The notes below the pieces were generated by a model. That model was not told the origin of the DNA. It did no database searches and saw only the letters and a program-made list of their open reading frames with translations. From CAZFDE01 sp964517795 (lineage in GTDB: Bacteria > Planctomycetota > Phycisphaerae > Sedimentisphaerales > Anaerobacaceae), in NCBI GenBank assembly GCA_964517795.1, contig CAZFDE010000083.1, forward strand, positions 1-11,282: a stretch of 11,282 nucleotides of DNA, given 5' to 3'. Numbering within the stretch: the stretch's first letter is position 1; the number at the start of each line of letters is the position of its first letter. Below are positions 1 through 6,989 of this stretch, in pieces. Made by a program: the position numbers and the translations under genes.

Positions 1-67
1 AAAGTGCTTAATAAGTTAATCTCTTTTGGCGGCCTGCCGATACAGACAATAGACAGCGTTGAAAATT

Positions 68-73
68 GAGGTG
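68..73 (+). promoter_or_regulatory. Shine-Dalgarno site that sets the start of the first gene
   Basis: GAGGTG lies six bases before the ATG at 80. The reading frame is open further upstream to a TTG at 59, and a GTG at 71 is also in frame, but neither has a comparable site and the GTG lies inside this one. The ATG at 80 is therefore the supported start. Confidence 0.75.
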
Positions 74-79
74 ATACCA

Positions 80-880
80 ATGCGTATTCGTTATGTCGTT
101 TCAACCATGGTTTTCTGGTGGCGTGAGAACCATCTCTCGATGGAGCAGGAATGCCAGTACCTCCAATCGCTGGGGTTCGGGGTGGAGCTGTGGCCGACGA
201 TCCGCGGGGAGAACGACTGCCGCTACCAGCGTCGCAACTGGAACCGGCTGATGGCCGCCACGGAAGGGATGCTGGTCTCGATGCGGTCCCGCACCGACAA
301 GCCGAATCTGGAACAGTGGGCCGAACAGATCGAATGCGCGAAACGGCTCAATGCCCATATCGTTGCCGACCTGCCCAGCCTGGGTATTCCTGTCAATCAG
401 CAGCTCAACGGAAACCAACTGACCGGCGAAGTCATCCAGTTAGCGAACGACCATGCGGTGACTATCTGTGTCGAGACCGGCAATCTCGATGTGATCCGGG
501 AACTCGGCGAACACTATCCGACACTGGCGTATTGTCTGGATACCGGATTTGCCAATATCGATCCGGACCACGATTTCACGGAATATGTCGATGAACTGGC
601 GCCGCGGGTGCGGCATCTGCATTTGACGGACAATTACGGCCATATCGACGACCATGAACCGCCGGGGCTGCAGGGCGGGATCAGTGCGGAGAATTGGGAT
701 TATCTGCTCAAGGCGCTTCGGCAATATGACCACGAGATCGTCGGCTCGCTGGAGATGTATCCCTGTATGCCGGGCGTGATGATCCGAAAGGCGATGGAGT
801 TTCTGTTCGATCAGTTGGATTGGCCGAACCGGCCGAACAAGCCCGCCGACTATGCGAGCCTGAATTACCCCGGGTGCTGA
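80..880 (+). CDS. Sugar phosphate isomerase/epimerase-like TIM-barrel protein
   Basis: This 266-residue protein belongs to the xylose isomerase-like / AP endonuclease 2 TIM-barrel superfamily (COG1082 type). These enzymes bind a divalent metal in the barrel and usually isomerise or epimerise sugars or their phosphates. Numbered from the ATG at 80, the expected metal and substrate positions are visible: Glu132 in CVETGN, Asp154 in CLDTGF, the HLHLTDN strand near 179-185, the DDHEPPG loop near 190-196, and Glu225 in GSLEMYP. Length is normal for the family and no signal peptide is seen, so it should be cytoplasmic. A good Shine-Dalgarno site precedes the ATG and a strong terminator follows, so it ends its own transcription unit. 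No neighbouring sugar pathway gene reveals the substrate. The superfamily call is firm; the exact reaction is not known. Confidence 0.85.
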   Translation: MRIRYVVSTMVFWWRENHLSMEQECQYLQSLGFGVELWPTIRGENDCRYQRRNWNRLMAATEGMLVSMRSRTDKPNLEQWAEQIECAKRLNAHIVADLPSLGIPVNQQLNGNQLTGEVIQLANDHAVTICVETGNLDVIRELGEHYPTLAYCLDTGFANIDPDHDFTEYVDELAPRVRHLHLTDNYGHIDDHEPPGLQGGISAENWDYLLKALRQYDHEIVGSLEMYPCMPGVMIRKAMEFLFDQLDWPNRPNKPADYASLNYPGC

Positions 881-890
881 ACATACAACG

Positions 891-906
891 CCGCCAAAAG
901 TGGCGG
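891..906 (+). repeat. Short hairpin downstream of the first gene
   Basis: CCGCCA and TGGCGG form a perfect 6-bp stem with a four-base loop, 10 bases after the stop codon. It has no T-tract and sits just before the larger terminator. It may help protect the 3' end of the transcript, but that is inference. Confidence 0.5.
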
Positions 907-917
907 ATCACCATACA

Positions 918-957
918 AAAGATCGCGGACGGTACCATTCGCGATCTTTATTTATTT
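918..957 (+). terminator. Intrinsic terminator of the first gene
   Basis: AAAGATCGCG (918-927) and CGCGATCTTT (940-949) form a perfect 10-bp stem around a 12-base loop, followed on the plus strand by a T-rich run (TTTATTTATTTT, 946-957). This is a clear Rho-independent terminator. The A-run on its left side means it could also work in the other direction. Confidence 0.85.
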
Positions 958-1033
958 TAGCCGAGAATCAAAAGCACAAAAAATCCCTTTCGTTTCAAAC
1001 CATCCCGCCAATGTAAAAGTTGCGTAAAAAGCA

Positions 1034-1063
1034 TTGACCGACCTGAAATCGATATCATATAAT
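1034..1063 (+). promoter_or_regulatory. Sigma-70-type promoter of the lipoprotein gene
   Basis: TTGACC (1034-1039) and a perfect TATAAT (1058-1063) are separated by 18 bases. Transcription would start near 1070, giving a leader of about 30 bases before the ATG at 1100. It lies after the preceding terminator, so the lipoprotein gene is transcribed on its own. Confidence 0.75.
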
Positions 1064-1099
1064 GATCTTTAAAACAGATTAGAGACAGGAGATCGAATT

Positions 1100-1765
1100 A
1101 TGAAACAGCTCTTGCAGGTCCTTTTGTTAGCGGCGTTACTGGTCGGCGGGTGTACCAGCGGCGAGAGTTATTTTCGCCAGGGCTACGATTTCAGCGAAGT
1201 GGAGAAGGTCGCGGTTCTCGATGTGCAGGGCAACCTCGTCTTGAACGAAGCCTCGCGCAACCAGGTCGGGGATTTCTTTGTGATGGAGCTTTTGAAAAAA
1301 GGTTACGCCCCGATCGAACGTTCACAGGTCCAATCGCTATTGAATGAACAGGATTTCCAGCAGTCCGATGTGACGACGACCGAAGAGGCCGCCCGTGCCG
1401 GCCGGATTCTGAATGTTCCCGCCGTCATCCTGATCAATATCCCGAAGTACAAAGAGCAGATCTCCCTGACGGCCAAGATGGTCAATGTCGAGGACGGCAG
1501 TATTTTATGGATGGCCAGCGGTTCCGGTTCGACGGGCCGCACACTGGCAACGCTTCTGGGGGCCGCAGGCGGTGCGGTCGCCGGTGCGGGCGTTTCCAGC
1601 GAAAGCAAAGAAACCGTGGGTGCGATTGCCGGCGGTGTCGCGGGCGGCGCGTTGGGGTATATGCTCAGCCCGCAGGAAGCCGAAACCATGCGGAAAATCA
1701 CTGAGAAGATGTGCGAATCGCTGCCGCAGCGGATGGTTTGTCCGCCGCAGGATTCGCGGAAATGA
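1100..1765 (+). CDS. CsgG/LpoB-like lipoprotein with C-terminal glycine zipper
   Basis: This 221-residue protein begins with a short signal peptide ending in a lipobox (VGG before Cys18), so it is probably lipidated and anchored in a membrane facing the periplasm. Residues about 30-140 resemble the CsgG / penicillin-binding-protein-activator LpoB fold: KVAVLDVQGN near 36-45, MELLKKGYAPIERSQV near 62-77, and a strand pair ending in VEDGSILW near 130-137. Residues about 153-187 are a Gly/Ala-rich stretch (AGGAVAGAG, AIAGGVAGGALGY) typical of glycine-zipper segments that insert into or pack against membranes. AGGAGA lies seven bases before the ATG. The gene has its own promoter and no operon partners. 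Members of this group form secretion channels or regulate envelope enzymes, and the sequence does not say which applies here. The lipoprotein call is firm; the family call is moderate. Confidence 0.75.
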   Translation: MKQLLQVLLLAALLVGGCTSGESYFRQGYDFSEVEKVAVLDVQGNLVLNEASRNQVGDFFVMELLKKGYAPIERSQVQSLLNEQDFQQSDVTTTEEAARAGRILNVPAVILINIPKYKEQISLTAKMVNVEDGSILWMASGSGSTGRTLATLLGAAGGAVAGAGVSSESKETVGAIAGGVAGGALGYMLSPQEAETMRKITEKMCESLPQRMVCPPQDSRK

Positions 1766-1790
1766 CACCTTGAATTTACTTTGTTACAGA

Positions 1791-1805
1791 CTGCTGTTAT
1801 AGCAG
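1791..1805 (+). terminator. Weak hairpin after the lipoprotein gene, possible terminator
   Basis: CTGCT and AGCAG form a 5-bp stem with a five-base loop, 26 bases after the stop codon, followed by CATTTTC. The stem is short and the T-run poor, so this is only a candidate terminator. Confidence 0.35.
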
Positions 1806-1843
1806 CATTTTCAACAGCCCCGATGCCCGCGTTTTTTGTAGGC

Positions 1844-1928
1844 GGTCAAGATGGCCAAAGTTCACGCTCAACCTGTCTCTATTTTCAATTTTTTAAGGCG
1901 GCCCTTGGCTTTGACCATCTTGTTGACC
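1844..1928. repeat. Long imperfect inverted repeat
   Basis: The arm at 1844-1860 (GGTCAAGATGGCCAAAG) is matched by the reverse complement of 1909-1928 in 16 of 17 positions, with one three-base insertion in the right arm. The arms are 48 bases apart. In RNA the mismatch would be a G-U pair on one strand, so a long stem is possible. Confidence 0.55.
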
Positions 1929-1982
1929 ATATTCACTTGTGTTTTTCGTTTGTGCGAACCGGAGCACAGACCGATCGCGCAT

Positions 1983-2004
1983 GCATTTTTAACCCTAAAA
2001 ATGC
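1983..2004. repeat. Perfect A/T-rich hairpin
   Basis: GCATTTTTA (1983-1991) and TAAAAATGC (1996-2004) are perfect inverted copies around the four-base loop ACCC. There is no T-run after either end. It could be a structural element of a transcript or a protein-binding site. Confidence 0.5.
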
Positions 2005-2165
2005 GGTCTAAACGTAAGTTTTGCGCACGAACCCTTCTCGCCGTGAAAATCAAAGAGCACACGTCTTCTTCGAGGCAGGTGCAGTATGATATGCGTAAAT
2101 ATGATGACAGTGATATAATATAGAGTACCTGCCTGCCAACTGCGCCCTTATTAGACCATAATTTC

Positions 2166-2280
2166 GCAAAAAGTCAAGTAAAATCCGGCGTTTTTAAAAA
2201 TTTTTGCGCAAATTATAGGACTTTTTTTGCAAAAGGGGGGTTTACATTCGAAAAAACCATCATCGTGCAATGAAAAGTCC
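2166..2280. repeat. Three mutually complementary arms
   Basis: GCAAAAAGTC (2166-2175) and GGACTTTTTTTGC (2218-2230) are inverted copies apart from two extra T. The same middle arm also pairs with GCAATGAAAAGTCC (2267-2280). The middle segment could therefore pair with either flank, and the last arm overlaps the terminator stem of the TPR gene. Confidence 0.4.
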
Positions 2281-2299
2281 GCCCACTTTTTGGGGTGGA
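2273..2299 (-). terminator. Intrinsic terminator of the dxs-nadK-TPR operon
   Basis: On the minus strand TCCACCC and GGGCGGA (2299-2293 and 2284-2278) form a 7-bp stem with one G-T pair and an eight-base loop, followed by CTTTT. It starts four bases after the TAA of the TPR gene. Confidence 0.65.
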
Positions 2300-2302
2300 T
2301 GA

Positions 2303-3727
2303 TTATTTTGCGGCGTCGTATATGACGATCTTGAGGATGGCGGCGGCCATAGAATCGGGCATTTCGATCCCCGCTTCTCGGATATGGTCTTTGGCCACAT
2401 CATAGCGTCCGAGTTGATAATAGACATACGCCAACAGGAACCGTAGCTGCGGCGCGCCGCCGCTGTTGACCAGCCACTGCTGGATTTCGGTCAAACGCCG
2501 CTCCATCGCATCCTTGTCGGGGATCAACTCGGTCAGGTCGATCTTGAAATGCAGATAATCGGGGAACATTTCGATCCCGCGCGACAGGAACAATGCACTG
2601 CTCATGTACTCGCCGGCGGCGAAGAGCGCATGGCCTTTGCCGATCGAGGCCAGCGGATCGTTCGATTTATAGATCATCGCCAGGGTATAGGCATCGGCCG
2701 CGCGGTAGTATTCGCCTTCTTTGAGGAAGGTTTCGCCGGCCCGCATATAGGTGTTGAATTTGTCGTCGGCGTATGATGCGAATGTTTTATGGCCCTGCAG
2801 GATTTTTTGTACCTCGAGACTTCGCTGACCAAGCTGGGTGAGTTTTTCGGTCATCTCGCGCATCTTGGCCGAATCGGTTTCGTTGGGATCGGTCGGCAGG
2901 GCAAGTTCGTCGATCTGTTGTTTCATCTGATCGTACACATCGATCGTTGATGTCGATTTCGCCGGTTGCTGCGGGGCAGTCTCGGACGATTGCGCTTCAT
3001 ATGGTTTACGAAGTTGTTCGGGGCTGTACGATCGCGGAATATTGACATCGGTTCGAAGGGGCTGATACGGCTCAGCTTTCACGCGGGTATCCACTAAGGT
3101 CTCCGGCTGAACCGCATTCATATCCTGCATGTCGTCAAGCAGTGTCGGGTAACGGCTCCGCAGATGCCGTCGGATCTGCTTTTCCAGGTCGCCATCATCG
3201 CCCGAAAGGGGACGAGGGATCACATTCTCCGATACCCGGTACGGTTGGGTGTCGATCCGCAGATCCTGGCGCTGCGCGGTACCGGCCATTTCAGAGAGAT
3301 AAGGCGCCTGATATTGTGATACGTACGGCGATGTGTTCAAACGCTGTTGGCCGGGCTGGATCTTGGTTACCGTCGCACTGGGCGAATAGAACGGCGTAGC
3401 TTGGGATTGGTGCTGCATATAGGACTGCGAACCTGCCGAGCGGCGGAGAAAATTATCGAATGAATTGGAGCTGAGCTCACCGCCAAAATCACTGGTCGCC
3501 CGATACGGGACGATCCCGCGAAAATGCCGCCCGCCGGTTACGTTACCGGTAATGATGTCATTGCCGGTCGTATCCAGCGGATTGGGGGCCTGCGTCAAAC
3601 CGCTTTTATAACTGGTAACCGGCTGGGTACCCGAGCCGGAGATCGGCGAACGAGGGCGCGTGGGATTATCCACCGCCCACACCGTTGTAACGGCCGCTAA
3701 TGTCAATATGTACGTTATTCGCTTCAT
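2303..3727 (-). CDS. Secreted low-complexity protein with C-terminal TPR repeats
   Basis: This 474-residue protein is not recognised by name. It starts with a signal peptide (hydrophobic residues about 5-17, likely cut after VWA at 16-18). A long stretch to about residue 255 is rich in Pro, Gln, Ser, Thr and Tyr and is probably disordered. Residues about 265-315 look helical and possibly coiled-coil. The C-terminal third holds TPR-like helices: AGETFLKEGEYYRAADAY near 330-347, a second repeat with GHALFAAGEY near 365-374, and AYVYYQLGRYDVAKDHI near 433-449. TPR domains bind other proteins, so a scaffold role in the periplasm or envelope is likely. It is the third gene of the dxs-nadK transcript, seven bases after nadK. 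Its ribosome site is weak (AAAAAGAA overlapping the nadK stop), which suggests translational coupling. Confidence 0.75.
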   Translation of the reverse strand: MKRITYILTLAAVTTVWAVDNPTRPRSPISGSGTQPVTSYKSGLTQAPNPLDTTGNDIITGNVTGGRHFRGIVPYRATSDFGGELSSNSFDNFLRRSAGSQSYMQHQSQATPFYSPSATVTKIQPGQQRLNTSPYVSQYQAPYLSEMAGTAQRQDLRIDTQPYRVSENVIPRPLSGDDGDLEKQIRRHLRSRYPTLLDDMQDMNAVQPETLVDTRVKAEPYQPLRTDVNIPRSYSPEQLRKPYEAQSSETAPQQPAKSTSTIDVYDQMKQQIDELALPTDPNETDSAKMREMTEKLTQLGQRSLEVQKILQGHKTFASYADDKFNTYMRAGETFLKEGEYYRAADAYTLAMIYKSNDPLASIGKGHALFAAGEYMSSALFLSRGIEMFPDYLHFKIDLTELIPDKDAMERRLTEIQQWLVNSGGAPQLRFLLAYVYYQLGRYDVAKDHIREAGIEMPDSMAAAILKIVIYDAAK

Positions 3728-3734
3728 ATTCTTT

Positions 3735-4631
3735 TTACGCTTTTGAGCAGCGATTGTTCTTTGTAACTATTTTGCGTTTGTACCCGAATTTCTGAGCCCA
3801 GTTCAGTTTTTCCGCCAGTGCATCCCAGTGGGTGCGGATCGGATTATTGACCACCAAAAAGCTGTTTTCACTGGTTTCGACGGTGATTACGCTTTCGGGT
3901 CGCAGGGGTTTTGAAATTTGCCCGTCGATCGAGAGCGTGGTTCCCTCGTTGAGCTGCAGGCCGAGAATTTCTATCTTACTGTCGGCGCTGATGACGATGG
4001 GTCTGAAACTCAGCGAATGCGGACAGATTGGAGTGATCACCAATGCAGCCATTTTCGCCGCCAGGATCGGCCCGCCTGAAGACAGATTATAGGCGGTCGA
4101 ACCGGTCGGGGTACAAATCACCAATCCGTCGCTGACACATCCGGCCAGAGATTGCCCGTCCACTTTGATCTGAAGTTCGATCATGCGAAACGGCGGCCCG
4201 GCGGTGACGAACACATCGTTAATGGCCAGCGATTCGAAAACCATCTGGTCCGGACCATCGATCCGGCATTGCAGCATCATGCGTTTTTCAACGGCTGCTT
4301 TGCCGGTAACGATATGATCGAAATAGGTCTTGAGCTCATCGACACTGAATTCCGCCAGAAATCCGAGCTTGCCGAGATTGACACCGATGACCGGAACCTG
4401 GTTTTGAGACAGTGCCCGCGCTGCGGAGATAATCGTCCCGTCGCCGCCGAAGACGACCGCATAATCACATTCGGTCAGCATGTCGGCGGTACAGTTTTCG
4501 ATGCAGGCTTTTTTGAGGATAACGGCCTTTTCTTTGACAAATGCTTCGAATTCGCTCATGGCTTCGGCGACATTGCCTTTACGGGCATCGCCGAAGAAAA
4601 CGAGTTTTGGTTTGGTCGATCGCTTTTTCAT
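3735..4631 (-). CDS. nadK: NAD kinase
   Basis: NAD kinase phosphorylates NAD with ATP (or polyphosphate in some bacteria) to make NADP in the cytoplasm. The 298-residue length is normal. The family signatures appear in order: VVFGGDGTIISA (about 59-70) with the catalytic GGDGT, NLGKLGFLAEF (85-95), SLAINDVFV (134-142), where the usual Asn-Glu pair is Asn-Asp, SDGLVICTPTGSTAYNLSSG (167-186), and DGQ at 236-238. It lies 17 bases after dxs and seven bases before the TPR gene, so it is the middle gene of an operon. Linkage to dxs makes sense because the next step of the isoprenoid pathway uses NADPH, though this link is inference. The start is set by the ATG at 4631, with only a weak GGGG about 12 bases upstream. 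Confidence 0.95.
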   Translation of the reverse strand: MKKRSTKPKLVFFGDARKGNVAEAMSEFEAFVKEKAVILKKACIENCTADMLTECDYAVVFGGDGTIISAARALSQNQVPVIGVNLGKLGFLAEFSVDELKTYFDHIVTGKAAVEKRMMLQCRIDGPDQMVFESLAINDVFVTAGPPFRMIELQIKVDGQSLAGCVSDGLVICTPTGSTAYNLSSGGPILAAKMAALVITPICPHSLSFRPIVISADSKIEILGLQLNEGTTLSIDGQISKPLRPESVITVETSENSFLVVNNPIRTHWDALAEKLNWAQKFGYKRKIVTKNNRCSKA

Positions 4632-4648
4632 AACAGCAGCCCCAATTT

Positions 4649-6544
4649 TTATCGGGCATTTATTAACTGCCTGGCCGTATCTATAATGCTATCGGCACAA
4701 ATACCGCAATGCATAAGCTGTTGTTGACGACTGTCATGGCTGACAAAGGTCCTGTTGACGCCCAGCGGCTTAATGGGTTTGGCCGGCGGGGTATCCGGTT
4801 TTGTCGCCGCTGCTTCCAGAAGTGCCGAGCCGAATCCGCACGCCAGTCCGTGGTCTTCAACGGTGATCATGCCCTTGACTGATTTAAGGTTCAGTAAATC
4901 AAGCATATCCGTGTCGATCGGCGCTGCAAAGCGGGCGTGGATCACGTCGGCCTCGATCCTCATTTGTTCCAATCGCCCGGCGGCCCGGATTGCCTCGGTA
5001 ATGATACTGCCGTAACAGACAATTGCTAAAGCGGGTTTGTCGTGCTGGATGACGGCGATGCCGGTGCCCAGCTCGAACGGCACATCGAACAAATCATCCT
5101 GCTCTCCGGTCGGCAGTATCTCGCGCGCGTAACGAATACACACCGGTCTGTTCGAACGAATCGCAAAATCCAGCGCATGGCGGACCTCGATTTCATTGGC
5201 GACGGTACACAGCACCAGGTTCGGCATCATGCGCAGGTAGCCGATATCCATCAATCCATGATGCGTCGGCCCGTCGGCCCCGACCAGGCCCGCCCGGTCG
5301 ATACAAAAGATGACCGGCATATTCGCCAAGGCCACTTCCTGGAAAATCTGATCGAAACTGCGCTGCAAAAACGTCGAATAGATGCAGACCACGGGTTTTT
5401 TGCCGGCGTTGGCCAGTCCGGCGGCGATATCGACCGCGGCGCTTTCGGCGATCCCCACGTCGTGAAAGCGGTCGGGATACGCGTTTTGAAATGCGCTCAG
5501 GCCGGTTCCGTCCGCCATCGCCGAGGTGATGGCGACAATATCGGGATCGGTTTTTGCCAATTCGAGCAAATGATCGCTGACGGCATCGGTGAATGTTCGC
5601 CCTTTCGGGCCGCCCGCCGGTTCAAGGGCTTCGCCGTTGATCTTGAACGGAGCCGTCGAGTGCATCCGGCTGCGGTGTTCTTCGGCGGGAGTGAAGCCTT
5701 TGCCCTTTTGCGTGTAGATGTGCAGGATAGCCGGGTGATTCAAATGATCCATCGCCTGGAACAGTTCGATCAACGCCGGAATATTATGGCCGTCCACCGG
5801 GCCGAAATAGGGAATGTTCAAGCTCTCAAAAAGCTGACTGGCGGGCAGGGTCATCCGGATGCTTTTTTTGAATCGTTCGATCGCCTGTTCGACGCTCTTT
5901 CCGATCAGCGGCAGATGTTCGAGAATGGCATTGGTCGTCCTGACCAGGTCTTCGTATGTCTGGCTGAGCCGCGTTTTCGATAAAAATTTCGCAACCGCGC
6001 CGACCGTCGGATCGATCGCCATGGAATTGTCGTTCAGTACAATCAATAACTGGCGTTTGACCATGTTGAGATTATTCAGCCCTTCGAACGATACGCCGTT
6101 GACGATACTGGCATCGCCGACAAAGGCAACGATCTTTTGTTCGTTCGACGGTTGCGCCAGGGCCATTCCGATTGCTGTTGGGATCGCGGTGCCGGCATGG
6201 CCGACCGCAAACCGGTCATATTGGCTTTCAGCGGGGTTGGGGAAACCGCTGGGTCCGCCTGCATGACGTAACTGACTGAATGTATCGCGCCGACCGGTGA
6301 TGATCTTGTGCGTATAGCACTGATGGCCAACGTCCCAGAGGAGTTTATCCTTGGCGAAATCGAAGACATAGTGCATCGCCAGTATTGCTTCGACCGCGCC
6401 GAGATTGCTGCCGAGGTGCCCGCCGGTTCGGCTCACGGAATCCAGAATAAATGTACGGATCTCCTGCGCCAGTTGAACCAACTGCTCGACGGTCAGTGAT
6501 TTAACGTCATCCGGACAATGAATGTGTTGCAATACTGTTTCCAT
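4649..6544 (-). CDS. dxs: 1-deoxy-D-xylulose-5-phosphate synthase
   Basis: DXS joins pyruvate and glyceraldehyde-3-phosphate with thiamine diphosphate, the first step of the MEP isoprenoid pathway. From the ATG at 6544 the protein has 631 residues, normal for the family. Visible signatures: TGGHLGSNLG (41-50, catalytic His43), DVGHQCYTHKI, GDASIVNG with NDNSMAI (143-177, metal/ThDP binding), FGPVDGHN, DVGIAESAAV with Glu367, YSTFLQRSFDQ, and DRAGLVGADGPTHHG (416-430). The frame is open upstream to 6643, but that extension crosses a terminator and the dxs promoter, so the shorter start is preferred. Two departures from consensus stand out: GDA where GDG is usual, and AESAA where AEQHA is usual. 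The operon continues with nadK 17 bases later. Confidence 0.93.
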   Translation of the reverse strand: METVLQHIHCPDDVKSLTVEQLVQLAQEIRTFILDSVSRTGGHLGSNLGAVEAILAMHYVFDFAKDKLLWDVGHQCYTHKIITGRRDTFSQLRHAGGPSGFPNPAESQYDRFAVGHAGTAIPTAIGMALAQPSNEQKIVAFVGDASIVNGVSFEGLNNLNMVKRQLLIVLNDNSMAIDPTVGAVAKFLSKTRLSQTYEDLVRTTNAILEHLPLIGKSVEQAIERFKKSIRMTLPASQLFESLNIPYFGPVDGHNIPALIELFQAMDHLNHPAILHIYTQKGKGFTPAEEHRSRMHSTAPFKINGEALEPAGGPKGRTFTDAVSDHLLELAKTDPDIVAITSAMADGTGLSAFQNAYPDRFHDVGIAESAAVDIAAGLANAGKKPVVCIYSTFLQRSFDQIFQEVALANMPVIFCIDRAGLVGADGPTHHGLMDIGYLRMMPNLVLCTVANEIEVRHALDFAIRSNRPVCIRYAREILPTGEQDDLFDVPFELGTGIAVIQHDKPALAIVCYGSIITEAIRAAGRLEQMRIEADVIHARFAAPIDTDMLDLLNLKSVKGMITVEDHGLACGFGSALLEAAATKPDTPPAKPIKPLGVNRTFVSHDSRQQQLMHCGICADSIIDTARQLINAR

Positions 6545-6559
6545 AGGGCAAAAAAACTG

Positions 6560-6588
6560 ATTATACCCTCCGGCCAAGCCAATAGCAA
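6560..6588 (-). promoter_or_regulatory. Promoter of the dxs-nadK-TPR operon
   Basis: On the minus strand TTGCTA (6588-6583) and a perfect TATAAT (6565-6560) are 17 bases apart. Transcription should start near 6553, leaving a leader of only about 8-10 bases before the ATG at 6544. No Shine-Dalgarno site fits in that space (GGAGGG at 6571-6566 is too far upstream and would not be transcribed), so the mRNA would be nearly leaderless. Confidence 0.65.
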
Positions 6589-6602
6589 CCCCAACACGCA
6601 CG

Positions 6603-6638
6603 AATAAAAAAACCGCCCGGCGGATCAATCCGGGCGGT
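6603..6638 (-). terminator. Strong intrinsic terminator after the prepilin remnant
   Basis: ACCGCCCGG (6612-6620) and CCGGGCGGT (6630-6638) make a perfect 9-bp GC-rich stem with a nine-base loop. On the minus strand it is followed by TTTTTTTATT. It lies 37 bases after the stop codon of the prepilin remnant and just upstream of the dxs promoter. Confidence 0.88.
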
Positions 6639-6675
6639 GCCAATACGCAAACTTATATGTAAAAGCCTTTAGCCT

Positions 6676-6987
6676 TTACTCCAATAGCCAACGATACTTA
6701 TCGCTTTTCAGCAACACATTTTTAGGGTTGTTCCAACGATAAGGACCCATCGTTTCAAACTCGCGTCCACATTTCCCGAAGCGGAATGATTTGAACCGTG
6801 CCGTCCATAAACGCAAAATGGGTCATATTATGGCCATGCCGCGGGAGGGTATAACACGAATGATTTGATCCTCCGGATCGCTATGACGATGCCCGGGATA
6901 CTCCGGCGGCATATACGTGTCCCACCCCCAACCGCCGCGGCGAAAATAATGGTCAAAAACCGAAGTTTTAATAATATCGGCCTTGTT
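6676..6987 (-). pseudogene. 5'-truncated, frameshifted prepilin (type II secretion pseudopilin-like) remnant
   Basis: Minus-strand translation in pieces gives the C-terminal end of a planctomycete prepilin-type protein. The first piece runs from about 6987 to 6851 (FDHYFRRGGWGWDTY...GHRHSDPEDQIIRVI). The second, in a shifted frame, is at about 6850-6764 (TLPRHGHNMTHFAFMDGT then VQIIPLREMWT). The third returns to the first frame (REFETMGPYRWNNPKNVLL...YRWLLE) and stops at TAA 6676-6678. The H..N...F.DG pattern is the usual C-terminal signature of these proteins. The first frame hits TGA at 6823-6825, so the whole cannot be made. The two shifts cancel: one base lost near 6850, one gained near 6763. 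The N-terminal prepilin cleavage and pilin helix region is absent; the metalloprotease 3' end occupies that place. The terminator at 6603-6638 was probably this gene's. The family call rests on motif recognition. Confidence 0.7.
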
Positions 6988-6989
6988 GA

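Larger units (their letters stand above)
1766..2302. other. Convergent intergenic region, no convincing gene, rich in inverted repeats
   Basis: These 537 bases lie between convergent genes. Short open frames exist on both strands (up to 90 codons on plus, 1851-2123; 65 on minus, 1868-2062) but lack good ribosome sites or recognisable motifs. The region holds a weak hairpin after the lipoprotein gene (1791-1805), a long imperfect inverted repeat (1844-1860 with 1909-1928), a perfect 9-bp hairpin (1983-2004), arms AGGCAGGT/ACCTGCCT (2073-2080, 2127-2134) enclosing a TGATATAAT extended -10 look-alike (2111-2119), and alternative A/T-rich arms from 2166 to 2280. The part after 2160 is very A/T rich. 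An unrecognised small RNA is possible, but none was identified. Confidence 0.5.

Noticed and set aside
26..54. TTGGCG with a weak -10 (ATAGAC) as a promoter for the first gene
   Set aside because: The -10 match is poor, and the gene may be transcribed from a promoter left of the window.
1868..2062. A minus-strand 65-codon frame starting at GTG
   Set aside because: No ribosome site, no recognised motif, and it competes with a plus-strand frame over the same bases; not enough support for a gene.
1851..2123. A 90-codon plus-strand frame in the convergent intergenic region
   Set aside because: No good ribosome site or recognisable motif, it overlaps other equally weak frames on both strands, and it crosses several inverted repeats.
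4152..4727. A 191-codon plus-strand open frame opposite nadK and the end of dxs
   Set aside because: Antisense to two well-supported genes with conserved motifs, and it spans their junction.
5042..5983. A 313-codon plus-strand open frame opposite dxs
   Set aside because: It is the antisense shadow of a clearly identified dxs gene; its translation shows no domain and is rich in residues typical of reverse-strand reading.
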